Shown here: in pieces, positions 11,700 to 21,579 of the stretch | How positions within the stretch are numbered: position 1 is the stretch's first letter | Layout of the letters: each line of letters opens with the position of its first letter | Source: Ilyonectria destructans | Lineage: Eukaryota; Ascomycota; Sordariomycetes; Hypocreales; Nectriaceae | DNA: 64,000 nucleotides | Assembly (NCBI GenBank): GCA_020740775.1 | Contig: JAHEWK010000020.1 | Coordinates: 434,001 to 498,000, forward strand | Direction of reading: 5' to 3' | Translations under genes and position numbers: made by a program | Notes under the pieces: generated by a model | Databases searched by the model: none | Told to the model about the DNA's origin: nothing | The model's input: the letters and a program-made list of their open reading frames with translations, nothing else

Positions 11700-13102
11700 A
11701 GTCAGACCACCCATTAGCTGACCGACCCCTTAGCTGACCACTTTTCCCCACCAAAATCGGTTAAAACGCTATTATTTATTTAATTATAGAAAATAGTTAA
11801 AATAGTAATAAAAATCTATTTAGCATCTAGAATAGCTATTTAAAGCTATTATAAGCTTTTTTCTATAGTTAAATAAGTTATTTATAGTTTTTTTTAAAGT
11901 GAAAGTTGAAAAAAGCTAAATGTTAAGGTTTTATATGTAGTTAGTATAGAAAGTCTTAACATACTTTAGATCTTAATATTAGTTTATATAAGAGAAAATA
12001 ACCCTCGATGAGGGAACCTAATGTTTGAATTTACTGCATTTTCGTTGTGCACGTCACAGTTGCCAAGGCCCAAGTTTGGGTTTCAAGCTGCTTTTTTCTT
12101 CTTCTGCCGGAATCCTGTCTAACCTTTTCGACAGCAGGGTTGAAGTCAGAAGGGTTGAATTGAAGCTTCAGGCAGAGACCAGTGTGCAACAACCTTATTG
12201 TTCAGCTACTGTTTCTTCTGGTGCTGGGTGTAGCATTTACTGTTTATCTCTACTGTTTGAGAATACTGCATGGCTTTGATCTATCTGATGATATTGAGTA
12301 AAGCTAAAAAAAAATAAAAAAAACCAAATAAGAGAAAATAAATAAAAATAAAAATATAGTATTAAAGTTTAAGTAAATATTATAAAACTTATAAGTTAGC
12401 TTCTTTTTAGGCTTATCTATTTTAATTTAATAATTTGAGCTTACTTTATGTAATAATATAGGGTAAATTTAGGTATGAAAAAGGCTTAAAAGTAGTATAT
12501 TAAATTAGCTAAAATAAAGAGGCTTTTATTTATTTTAAATTTTTAACTCTATTTTATTTTATTTAAAGAAAGTATATATATGTCAAATATTAGGGTGAAA
12601 AATTGTGTATTGTGTCTCCCCTCCTCTCCCATGTCTTGAGGTTTCAGAGCAAGCTTTATATACCCTTTCTCTTCTATATAGAATCAGCTAGAAGCTGATT
12701 GCTAAGCCTCGTGGCAATAGGTGGCAATAGGTGGCAATAGGTGGCAACTTTCGCCTCTGACGTATCTGACAATATACTTTTTTAAGATTTAATATTAAGC
12801 TAATTTAGCTAAAAACTTTATAGGTATAATATTAAGGTTTAATATGTAAAATGTATAGAGAACCTTAACACTTTACACTTTTAGACTTTAACCTTAAAGA
12901 AAACTAGAATTAACTTATTAAAAAAGAAAAGAAATCTTTTTTTATTATATTTTAACTATTTAAAACTTTAAATAAAAGTATTATACTATTCTAGCTATTT
13001 TCTATAATTATATATCACAGTATTAAATAGTAGCGTTTTGACTGATTTTGGTGGGGAAACGTGGTCAGCTAAGGGGTCGGTCAGCTAATGGGTGGTCTGA
13101 CT
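11700..13102. mobile_element. Non-autonomous pogo/Fot-type element with long terminal inverted repeats
   Basis: The element is 1,403 bp and bounded by TA on both sides (11698-11699 and 13103-13104). Both ends begin AGTCAGACCACCCATTAGCT, and the inverted repeat stays recognisable for about 75 bp with few mismatches, then weakly to about 110 bp. The AGTCA start and TA duplication are typical of fungal pogo/Fot elements. The interior has no transposase and is extremely AT-rich except for a normal-composition island at about 12010-12300 and a short tandem repeat near 12713-12745 (AGGTGGCAAT units, three copies). The AT-rich flanks with a normal core suggest RIP-like erosion or a captured host segment. 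Confidence 0.85.
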
Positions 13103-13214
13103 TACTGCAAGGACTACGAGATAATAATACGCTAACCTTATAGCTCTTTAATCTTTAAAAATACGTCTTCTAAATATATATATATATATATAAAGACCCT
13201 AGTAGATGGCCGGC

Positions 13215-13775
13215 TTACCGTCGACGAGGGGCGGTCCGCCTCCTCCCTAGCCGGGCCGAGCGCCCCCGATGGCCCCGGCCCCGAGTCGGACCTGGTCCCA
13301 GGCCTGAGTCTGGGTCATCGGGCACGGGGGTCCCTACCTGTACTCGTGTCTGCTGGGCCTGGCCCTGACTCTGACCCCGCCGGCGGCGCTGTTTCAGCTC
13401 GTTAACGAGCCGGTTCAAGCTCCGGCCGGCGCGTAAGAGCTCTAGCTCTGCAACAGCCTCCTCCTCACTCTTACCGGACGCCGTGCGGGCCAAGAGCTCG
13501 TCCCAGATCACCTTCCGGCGACAGAACTGCACCCTAACCCCATTCTCCGGGCGCCAGCGGCTTCCCCACATCTCTTCCAGCACCCGTACGGCCGGCTGGC
13601 CCGCAATCCCTTCCTCCCACTCCTTCCAGACGTCCCGCACCGTAAAGACCTTAGCCAGGGCTGTAATGACGGGCATACCCGGTTCTAGAGGCTCTGGGGC
13701 TGGGGCTGGGGCCGGGGCCGGAGCCGTATTGAGATTCAAGGGAGGAGCTGTTAACGGCGCCGGCGCCGGCGCCAC
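13215..13775 (-). pseudogene. GCR1_C-like domain fragment (Crypton/GCR1-related)
   Basis: The frame is open from a GTG at 13775 without an ATG, so this is a 3' fragment. After a Pro-Ala-rich start it has VFTVRDVWKEWEEGIAGQP, LEEMWGSRWRPENGVRVQF and RRKVIWDELL, then LRAGRSLNRLVNELKQRRRR. This Trp-spaced pattern is the DNA-binding GCR1_C fold, known from yeast Gcr1 and from the C-terminus of some fungal Crypton-type proteins. The tail is Gly/Arg-rich. GC content is far higher than in the AT-rich element next to it, which fits an independent origin. No tyrosine recombinase domain is attached. Confidence 0.6.
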
Positions 13776-14002
13776 TGCTAGCCCGGCTCCGAATGATAAA
13801 GCGAATAGGTTACCAGTAATATTGAAAGGTGTAAGTTACATCTCTGGGTGAGGAGCACAGCTCACTACATAGTATCCACATCCCAGCCACCAGCAGATCG
13901 GACCACCTTAGTCATACGGTCTCAACAAGAACGGTACGTCACGGATGTAGGAACGCTTTGGGAGAGTCGGCGATAAATGGCGCCCAGCATATAAGGAAAA
14001 TA

Positions 14003-17000
14003 TTAATTAGACTGGAGATCTGGCAGCTCCTGGATTGAAAACCTCACGATAATAACCCTTCCCGATCTACAGCCGATGACGATGGTAGATCCTAACACTC
14101 TCGAGCAGGTTGGTCGGAAATCGACCGGCAACCAAAGCAAGTTATTTCCACGCCAGGAAACCCAGCACCCGTCTCCGGTAATACCGAAGCCGAAACGGCA
14201 GTCGCGAATGTGGCTAGGCATAACTAGAGGAGTAGATGCCACAGATTCCTCTGCGACTAGTGGCTTAGGCACGGTAATGGGGCCAAGATCGGTAAGGAGG
14301 CGTGTGTTACCTGGCTCAAACGATAGGTGAGATACAAACCCAATGTGAACTGTCTGGACGCAGTCACCGGCGTCGGTGCGCCAGATCCGTACCGTACGAT
14401 CGTCTGATGCTGACGCCACGAGTGCCGTGTCGCGTGAGAAGGCTATCGACCTGACCCAGCCGCCATGGCCCTTTAGCTCCTGGACACAGTCACCTGTGTC
14501 GGCGCGCCAGATCCGTATCGTCCGATCGTCCGATGCCGATACCACGAGCGTCGAGTCGTGTGAGAAGGCTACCGACCTGACCGAGCGGCTATGGCCCTTG
14601 AGTTCCTGGACGAAGTTGCCCGAGTCGACGCGCCAGATCCGCACCGTCTGATCGTCCGACCCCGATGCTACGAGCGCTGAGTCGTGTGAGAAAGCTATCG
14701 ACCTAACCCGGTCGGTATGACCCTTGAGTTCCTGGACGCAGTCACCGGCGTCGGTGCGCCAGATCCGTACCGTACGATCGTCTGATGCTGACGCCACGAG
14801 CGCCGAGTCATGCGAAAAGGCCACTGACTTAACCCAGTCGCTATGGCCCTTGAGTTCCTGGACGCAGTCACCCGTATCGGCGTGCCAGATCCGTACCGTC
14901 TTGTCCCGAGAGGCCGACGCCACGAGCGCCGAGTCGTGGGAGAAGGCTACCGACCTGACGGGGCCGCTATGGCCCTTGAGTTCCTGGACGCAGCCACCTG
15001 AGTCGGCGCGCCAGATCCGTACTGTCCGATCATCTGAGGCCGATGCCACAAGCGCTGAGTCGTGTGAGGAGGCTATCGACCTGACCGAGCGGCTGTGGCC
15101 CTTGAGTTCCTGGACGCAGTCACCGGCATCAACGCGCCAGATCCGCACCGTCCGATCGTCTGACCCCGATGCCACAAGCGTCGAGTCGTGTGAGAAAGCT
15201 ATCGACCTGACCGAGCGGCTGTGGCCCTTGAGTTCCTGGACACAGTTACCGGCATCAACGCGCCAGATCCGCACCGTCCGATCATCCGACGCCGATGCTA
15301 TGAGCGTTGAGTCGTGTGAGAAGGCTATCGACCTGATTAAGCGGCTGTGGCCCTTGAGTTCTTGGATGCGGTCGCCCGTACTGGTATGCCAGATCCGTAC
15401 CGTGCGATCGTCTGAGACCAATGCCACAAGCGTCGAGTCGTGTGAGAAGGCTATTGACCTAACCGAGCGGCTATGGGCCTTGAGTTCCTGGACGCAGTCG
15501 CCCGAGTCAACGCGCCAGATCCGTACTATCCGATCATCTGATGCTGATGCTATGAGCGCTGAGTCGTGTGAGAAGGCTATCGACCTGACCCAGTCGCTCT
15601 GGCCCTTTAGCTCTTGGATGCATTCACCTGTGTCAGCGTGCCAGATCCGTACTGTCCGATTATCCGGTGCTGACGCCATGAGCGCTGAGTCGTGGGAGAA
15701 GGCTATCGACCTGACCCAGTCGTTATGGCCCTTAATACATTCGCCGGTGTCGGCGCGCCAGATCCGCACTGTCTGATCGTTTGACGCTGACGCCACGAGC
15801 GCCGAGTCGTGGGAGAAGGCTACCGACCTGACGGGGCCGCTATGGCCCTTGAGTTCCTGGAAGCAGTCACCCATGTCGGAGCGCCAGATCCGCACCGTCC
15901 GATCGTCCGAGGCCGATGCCACCAGCGTTGAGTCCTGCGAAAATGCCACCGACCTGACAGGGCCGCTATGGCCCTCGAGCGTCTGTAAACATGAGTTCCA
16001 GTCTGTTTCGGCCTCTGGAGCAAGAGATATCCAGCTAGGAATCTCGCTCTCGAACGTGTATCGGATAATACTCTTTTCCGGCGCAAAGGCAAGTGCCGAG
16101 GAATATATCTGGAGAGGTGTTTTGTCAATTATTGAAATGTTGGCGAGAACGAAGCGTGTAGCGTCGCTAAGAAAGCTAGATAACTTCACACTCGCTTCGG
16201 GCTGAGTCACGTTAGCAGTGATTGTCGGGGGTGGGTAATGCAATGCTTACGCTGAGGAGTGACTGTAAAGCGTTGATGATACCAAGACTTTCCGATGCCC
16301 TTCCCATGAGACTTAACGCTTCCATCCAATGGAGAAAATGGCGAATTAAAAAGTCGCAGACGGGTCCGCCATCGCTAACTTGATCCCTTGCATGTTGTAA
16401 GTGGTATACCCAGTGTAGACAAGCGTACTGAACTTCTGGTGGTAGGCATGCGTCTACTTTCTGAGGATTGAGAGTTAAGCGGCTTGTTCCTGAGGCGTTC
16501 ACATCACAAATATCTGTTCGAAGACGCTCGTTCATGACACGCAAACAGTTTGCAGCCATTTTCCCATGGGAATATTTCTCGTCTACCCAGAACGGGTTCT
16601 TTCCGCATTTCTCGGCATCCACCAAGAAGTCGCGGAAGGAGAGATGTAGTAGCCTGACGGGTGAGCTAGACGACGGCGGAATACTCAGGACTGAATGAAG
16701 CAAGTCTAGCCTATCATCAATAGTATCTTTAGATACACTGAGCATCTGCGCCAAGGCACAGGTGGAGAGGGGGCTGGCAAGAATGACGATCGAGCCAACA
16801 ATGACTCGAAATTCTTGTAAAGCATTCTCTCTCTGCCTGATAGGCAAACCGACGACCAGCTGGTTCAAGACGGGCAGATATGTTGCATCAAGTTGCGATT
16901 CCTGGCTTCTCGTTCGGTATTTCAGAACCTCTTGGAGTTGCTTATCAGGGTTACCGCATCTGCGATCAGCGAGGAAGCGGCATACAGTGGCGGCGAAGAT

Positions 17001-18378
17001 GAAGAGAGGAACCGCCATCTGTACTAGAATCTGGATATTCGATTGGCCAGGCCAGCTTGTGGGTAGTTGTCGGTCTTTGGGAACGGAATTATTGTAATTG
17101 CTTCTGATTACTGCAAGCTCATGCCGGAGAAATGCAGATATGTCATGCTCAACTATGTGCTCGGGCATCTCATGGAGAACCAAGTCCTGGTATTTGCCCG
17201 TGATGGCGCTGAAACCCAGGCGAATCGGCAGATCGGGTCTGCTGGTGACAAGGATTCTTAGTCGCGGAGACTGCAACGTCTTGACGCGAGAAAACAGGTT
17301 GATGATGAGTTTGACATCGTCGTCCCGTTCGCACTCGTCAAGGGCATCGACAACGACGACAAGCGTGGCGGTCTTCCGAGCGTCTTGAGGTATCCTTGAC
17401 AGAGGTTCTAGGATGAGCTTCTTGAACTGCTCTTGCGCAGCCTTTCCGAAGATGGTGGTATCGGCATCGATGGCATTTTTAGCGTGCGGTGCGAAGGCGG
17501 GCACTCTGGAGACTAGCTGGGCGGCGATGGTGGTGACAAATTTAGACAAGCTGCCTCGGTCGGCCTCTCCTCTCCTGAAGAAGAAGCTGGCGCCGAGGCG
17601 ACCAGTTGTGGCGAAAGACCGGGCCACGGTACGGGAGATGGTGGACTTTCCGGTTCCAGCCATACCGTTGAGCCAGAAGATGGGCTCGGCGCGAGGATCA
17701 TCGGCCCATTCAGATAGTTGACGAAGAAGGTCGACTCTGGTGTCGTGGAGGCAGATTGGGTTGTGCTCTTCGGCGCGGGAGTCGAAGCTAGCTTCTACGA
17801 CAACGGGAAGTCTATCGAGTACTGCTTTTTGGTCGATTTTGAGGAGCTTTTTATCAACGTGGAGTAGGTTCTGGTCGATCTCGAGTAGAACGGCCCTAGA
17901 TTATAGCCTTGTCGGTTCCTATAAGTTGAAGTGGAGATGGATTGGCGACGTACGTATTGTCAACTTGTAGGCCCAAGGAGATAGCGTGCGTGCATCGCCC
18001 GAGACCTTGGGCGATCTTTTCGACGTCCTTGTTCTGAAATGGCCATTTCAAGGCCCGAAGTCCCACTCGGCTCATTGCCTTGCGCGCTGTTCCAGGGCTA
18101 AGCACTTGTTCCAGCTCTCTAAGCTGCAATAGGCTGTCCTTGGCCGCAACCATCAGCTCCTGAGAAGCCTCGAGCTTCGCGCCATTAGGGCCCTTGAGTA
18201 GCAGCTGAACACTCTCCGAAGCCTTCTTCAGGTTAGTGGCTTCTCGTTGAAGTCGGTCGATGTCATCTTTTGCGTTCTTGACGTCTCTGTAGTAGTAGAA
18301 GCACAGCGAAGCGACCTTGGCCGACGAGTGGACGACTGCAAGGAGGCTCGCAATGACGCCGAGAGCTTCCAGAGCCAT
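14003..18378 (-). CDS. STAND/NLR protein: HeLo-like N-terminus, NACHT, WD40 repeats
   Basis: The exons are 18378-17954, 17895-16251 and 16201-14003; the introns are 58 bp (GTACGT...TAG) and 49 bp (GTAAGC, GCTAAC branch, CAG). The product is about 1,422 residues. Residues 1-140 resemble the fungal STAND N-terminal (HeLo-like) domain, starting MALEALGVIASLLAV. The NACHT NTPase has Walker A GMAGTGKST near residue 220 and a Walker B-type VVVVDALDEC near 325. From about residue 745 there are 13 WD40 units of 42 residues, nearly identical to each other, then one degenerate blade. Proteins of this architecture act as nonself/heterokaryon incompatibility receptors (HET-D/HET-E family): the repeats sense a partner, NACHT oligomerises, and the N-terminus triggers cell death. 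No stop or frameshift was seen, so the gene appears intact. Confidence 0.93.
14349..15979 (-). repeat. Array of 13 WD40-encoding 126-bp tandem units
   Basis: The period is 126 bp (42 codons); unit 3 is 3 codons shorter. The framework SIAFSHDSALVASASDDRTVRIW is almost invariant (shown here only in parts), while the two residues after GHS (GP, DW, RS, RL, DR, GW) and the residues around WRxDxG vary. High identity between units at DNA level indicates recent exchange between repeats, as documented for HET-D/E/R genes. Unit number is likely to vary between strains. Confidence 0.93.
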
Positions 18379-20571
18379 CGAACAGATCGTACTCGCGCTG
18401 GCCTGGTATCAGTAGAGCATCACGAGTAACCGTTACGAAGGTTGCGGTAATAACTGCAACTATCAGCGCAGGTGAAATGTGTATACCGCCATTCACACCC
18501 TGGCAAGACACTGGGGACGGAGACTGGACATCCGGTGGTGGCGGCACGACCCCAGCCGCTGATGGCGGATATAGCTAGATATATATATATCTTCTACGAC
18601 GAGTCACAGCCACATGGTACGTCTTGTGGTTCGCCTGGGTTGCATTCGATAGACTTGATATTTGCGTGTGTCGTGTTTCTGGTGCACGACTGCCATTCCC
18701 TGACGTGGAAGTGGGAGCGCGAAATTAGGTTCGGGGAAGATCGCGCTAGAGCCGCTCCAACCCACAACCAGGGGGTAAGGATCCGGGTGAAACGTCCAGA
18801 AGGATTAAATAGGGGCATTGTCTGGTGCGATGAACCCTTGTCATCGTGGCCATGCATGGTCAGCCTAAGGCTCTCCACAGGCAGACACAATGGTTGTCCA
18901 CTAGCAATGCCTACTTACACATAAGTGACCGATAGTTGGTACTGTCCATCTGCGTAAGTACTTAGAAATAGACATGTCTCGAGTCCCTACGGAGTGACAG
19001 TGCTTAAAATGTCGCGCAAGTGCGATTTTTCTGCCCTTGCCGCTGGTTTTATTATGCCATCATCGAAGGGCTAATCACCAACAACGCAATTACATGACCG
19101 TTCCTTAACGTCCGTGGTTGTCACCAAGGAATTAGATCGGCATGAGTGACGTGCCACGCGGACATGGATGGCTGGAGCAGGGGAGCAGAACAGAATTTGC
19201 CGTTCATCGATGAGCAGGTCCTTTGGGTCGGCTGTGAAGGATGTTCCTATGCACGTAGAATACCTGGGGGAACAACGACCTGGAATGAGAAACTTTGGGC
19301 GTGCAGGTGAAACAGAGAGTCGTGGCACCAAGCGGGTCAATACATGACTCGCTCTTCTACCATAGCTACGTCCGCCTTACGGCCCGCCCCCGTTTGCCTT
19401 ATCACTAGCCGGCCTGATATCCCTTCGGTCAAGCGTGCTACAATTCTAGAAGAAATTAGCAGGACCTATTATGCCATAAGCTACAGGGGTGAGTACGATC
19501 CCTGTAACGGATCGTCATGCCCTCATGTCAGGGTCATTTTAAACAGAATACAACCCCAACGGCGAGGTAAAAACAGGCGTCTCAATCAAGACTCTGCAAG
19601 TACAAGGGGGAGGCATATGTAGCAATGGTTAATAAGGAGGGGCACAAGCCTACAGTACAACCTACTCACCTTCCAAGGAAAGCTTGGCCTATCCCCTAAC
19701 ATGAATGCTCGGCCAAGCATGTCTGGGAATGCTGCACGGAACAGGGATCTGGGCCAAGAGAGCACGCTTGAAAATAAATTCCCAGGCGACAAGGTCTCCT
19801 AAGGCCGGGCTGCGCCAAAGAGGAGTCCAAGGACCGTGACAGGCTTACGCCGTTGGTGCTGGGACGAGTAAAGCTGGCTGTCCCAACAGACTGGGTCAGC
19901 TATAGGCGGGAACGTGAAACATGGGGGTCCAGGAATTTGGGGAGGACTGCCTCCCGCCTTCGGGCAGAGCCGAGCGAGTTCGCCCTCGGTCTAGTGGCGC
20001 CGCGTATGTGTACCTGGGCGTTCCGAAGACCACACCCAAGCCTAGCGTTCCCCCCGTCCCCGCCCAACATTGCCCACAGACGCACGGCAAGTGATCAACG
20101 TCGGCTCTTGCCGACCTCTGGCTGGGTCAATACATAACTTCGCACGGACGCACCGGTCGGTAGGGTGCGGGCGCATGGAGAAGGCAGAGTCGCGCCTAAG
20201 TGGTTGCCTTCGCACTTCGTCTCGAATCGCGACTCGGGACGTCGTCGCTGGCAGGACTCTGACGAGCAAGCCCGTGCACTGGCATATCTTGCCCCTGAAG
20301 TATATGCTGGAAAGGATATGATGTCCGCGCCTACGAGTGCATTACAAGGGGTTGAGAGCGCTGTCTCTGAGCAGACGACAGCGCTCAACCCCTCCGTGTG
20401 CTAAATAAGCAGGACTGACTTGATGAAAGCGACCCTTTGACGGTGGCCCTGAAGGCTCCCTCAGTTTGCAAATCCAGACCGCCAGCCCCAAAATTCCCAA
20501 TCCCCCAGCCCCCCATGCCGCTCGCCTGCGTCTGTGCGATCGGCCCCGACTGAGACACTCGCATGGGTTCG
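18379..20571. other. 2.2-kb stretch without a supported gene
   Basis: This covers the upstream region of the STAND gene plus unannotatable sequence. The frames here lack domain signal. A strong hairpin lies at 20348-20392. Confidence 0.45.
20348..20392. repeat. Strong hairpin (inverted repeat)
   Basis: GGGGTTGAGAGCGCTGTC at 20348-20365 pairs with GACAGCGCTCAACCCC at 20377-20392, leaving a GA bulge and an 11-nt loop. It might be a small MITE remnant or a transcribed hairpin; there is no nearby gene for which it would be an obvious terminator. Confidence 0.6.
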
Positions 20572-20775
20572 ACATGGGACAGCTTCGCCAATCACAAATT
20601 CTTCAAGGTCTTCGACTTTGAGCTCCTGGGGCAGAAGCGGATCGAGCCCATCTTTGTTCCCTCCTCCCAAAAGACCAACTTCGACGCCACCTACGACGTG
20701 GAAAAGCAACTCTTGGAGACAGCGCCGCTCAGGGCCCGAGCAAGATGCCGGAAGCGGAGAGAGCCGGTGGTTCAT
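20572..20775 (+). pseudogene. C-terminal fragment of a protein kinase (AGC-like)
   Basis: The frame reads TWDSFANHKFFKVFDFELLG, IEPIFVPSSQKTNFDATYD and ETAPLRARAR. The pattern of a small domain ending in HxFF, a basic residue before PxFVPS, and DATYD matches the last helix and C-tail of fungal serine/threonine kinases of AGC type. No catalytic domain precedes it; upstream sequence is non-coding. After about 20775 the frame loses character. It is a duplicated gene end rather than a functional kinase. Confidence 0.5.
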
Positions 20776-20832
20776 CCTTTTGACCCTGTAGCCCTGCTAA
20801 CCCCAACAGGGTCACTAAAGCCGCCCATGGCC

Positions 20833-21198
20833 TTAACGTGCGTTGCTACCCGACATCTGATGAAGGGTGGAGGAATCGATGTCCAGAGACGATGCGGGTG
20901 CGGAGGCAACAGGCTGGGTCCTTAGCTGGGCATGAATAGAATCCAGGCTCATGGCAGTTGACTGGAGGCTCGCCTGCAAGACGTCAATCGTTTTATTAAT
21001 ATCAGTCAAACGCTCAGCAACTGTGCGTTCACAGACATCGACAATTTTCGCCGCCCGAACTGGTGCGCCCTCAACGCACCCGGTCCAGGTTATGGTGCTT
21101 GAAGTGGAGGTCGCTGAGGAGCAGCCATAAGCACCGGGCCGGCCGACGGCCCTCGCATGGCTTATGGTGGTGAGGAATACCACCGCCAGCCCAGGCAA
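20833..21198 (-). CDS. Possible protein with hydrophobic N-terminus and coiled coil (doubtful)
   Basis: The 121-codon frame begins at a TTG and has no ATG before residue about 80, so any real product would need an upstream exon. It contains a hydrophobic start (GLAVVFLTTISHA), a Ser/Thr-rich stretch and a helical segment (ERLTDINKTIDVLQASLQS) with coiled-coil spacing. I do not recognise it. It could be a chance frame. Confidence 0.2.
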   Translation of the reverse strand: MPGLAVVFLTTISHARAVGRPGAYGCSSATSTSSTITWTGCVEGAPVRAAKIVDVCERTVAERLTDINKTIDVLQASLQSTAMSLDSIHAQLRTQPVASAPASSLDIDSSTLHQMSGSNAR

Positions 21199-21579
21199 GG
21201 AATTTTAGATGGTAAACATTAAGATTCTTAACGCTTGCGAAATCGTCAAGGGAGTAATGCTAGTAGGGTGTAATGTCGGCAGGTTGTTCGTTGTGATTGC
21301 GCTTTTGGCGACTCGGACCAGCTCGCTCAGCCTGGCGCAGCCATGCATAACAGTCAGTACGTGCCCAAAACTACGCGCAGACGACCCCAAATCTTGTCCC
21401 ACATCCCAAACCTGTCCCACGTCCCACATCTTGTCTCAAATCCCAAAGTCATTTTCATATCTCAAAATCTGCCCCATATCCCAAATCAATCTCTAGATTC
21501 TCGCCGGCAAGTATGAAGGATCTACCTCTATATGATGTCAATGTCGCCAGAGGTGTCCATTTTGAGGGCGTTCTTTCGT
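21199..21579. repeat. Gap containing imperfect TCCCACATC-type repeats
   Basis: From about 21390 to 21486 the plus strand has degenerate units of about 10-14 bp built on TCCCACATC / TCCCAAA. There is no coding frame. Confidence 0.5.

Noticed and set aside
14376..15776. Long plus-strand frames opposite the WD40 array
   Set aside because: They are antisense shadows of a 126-bp repeat whose period is a multiple of three; the minus-strand frame has the domain.
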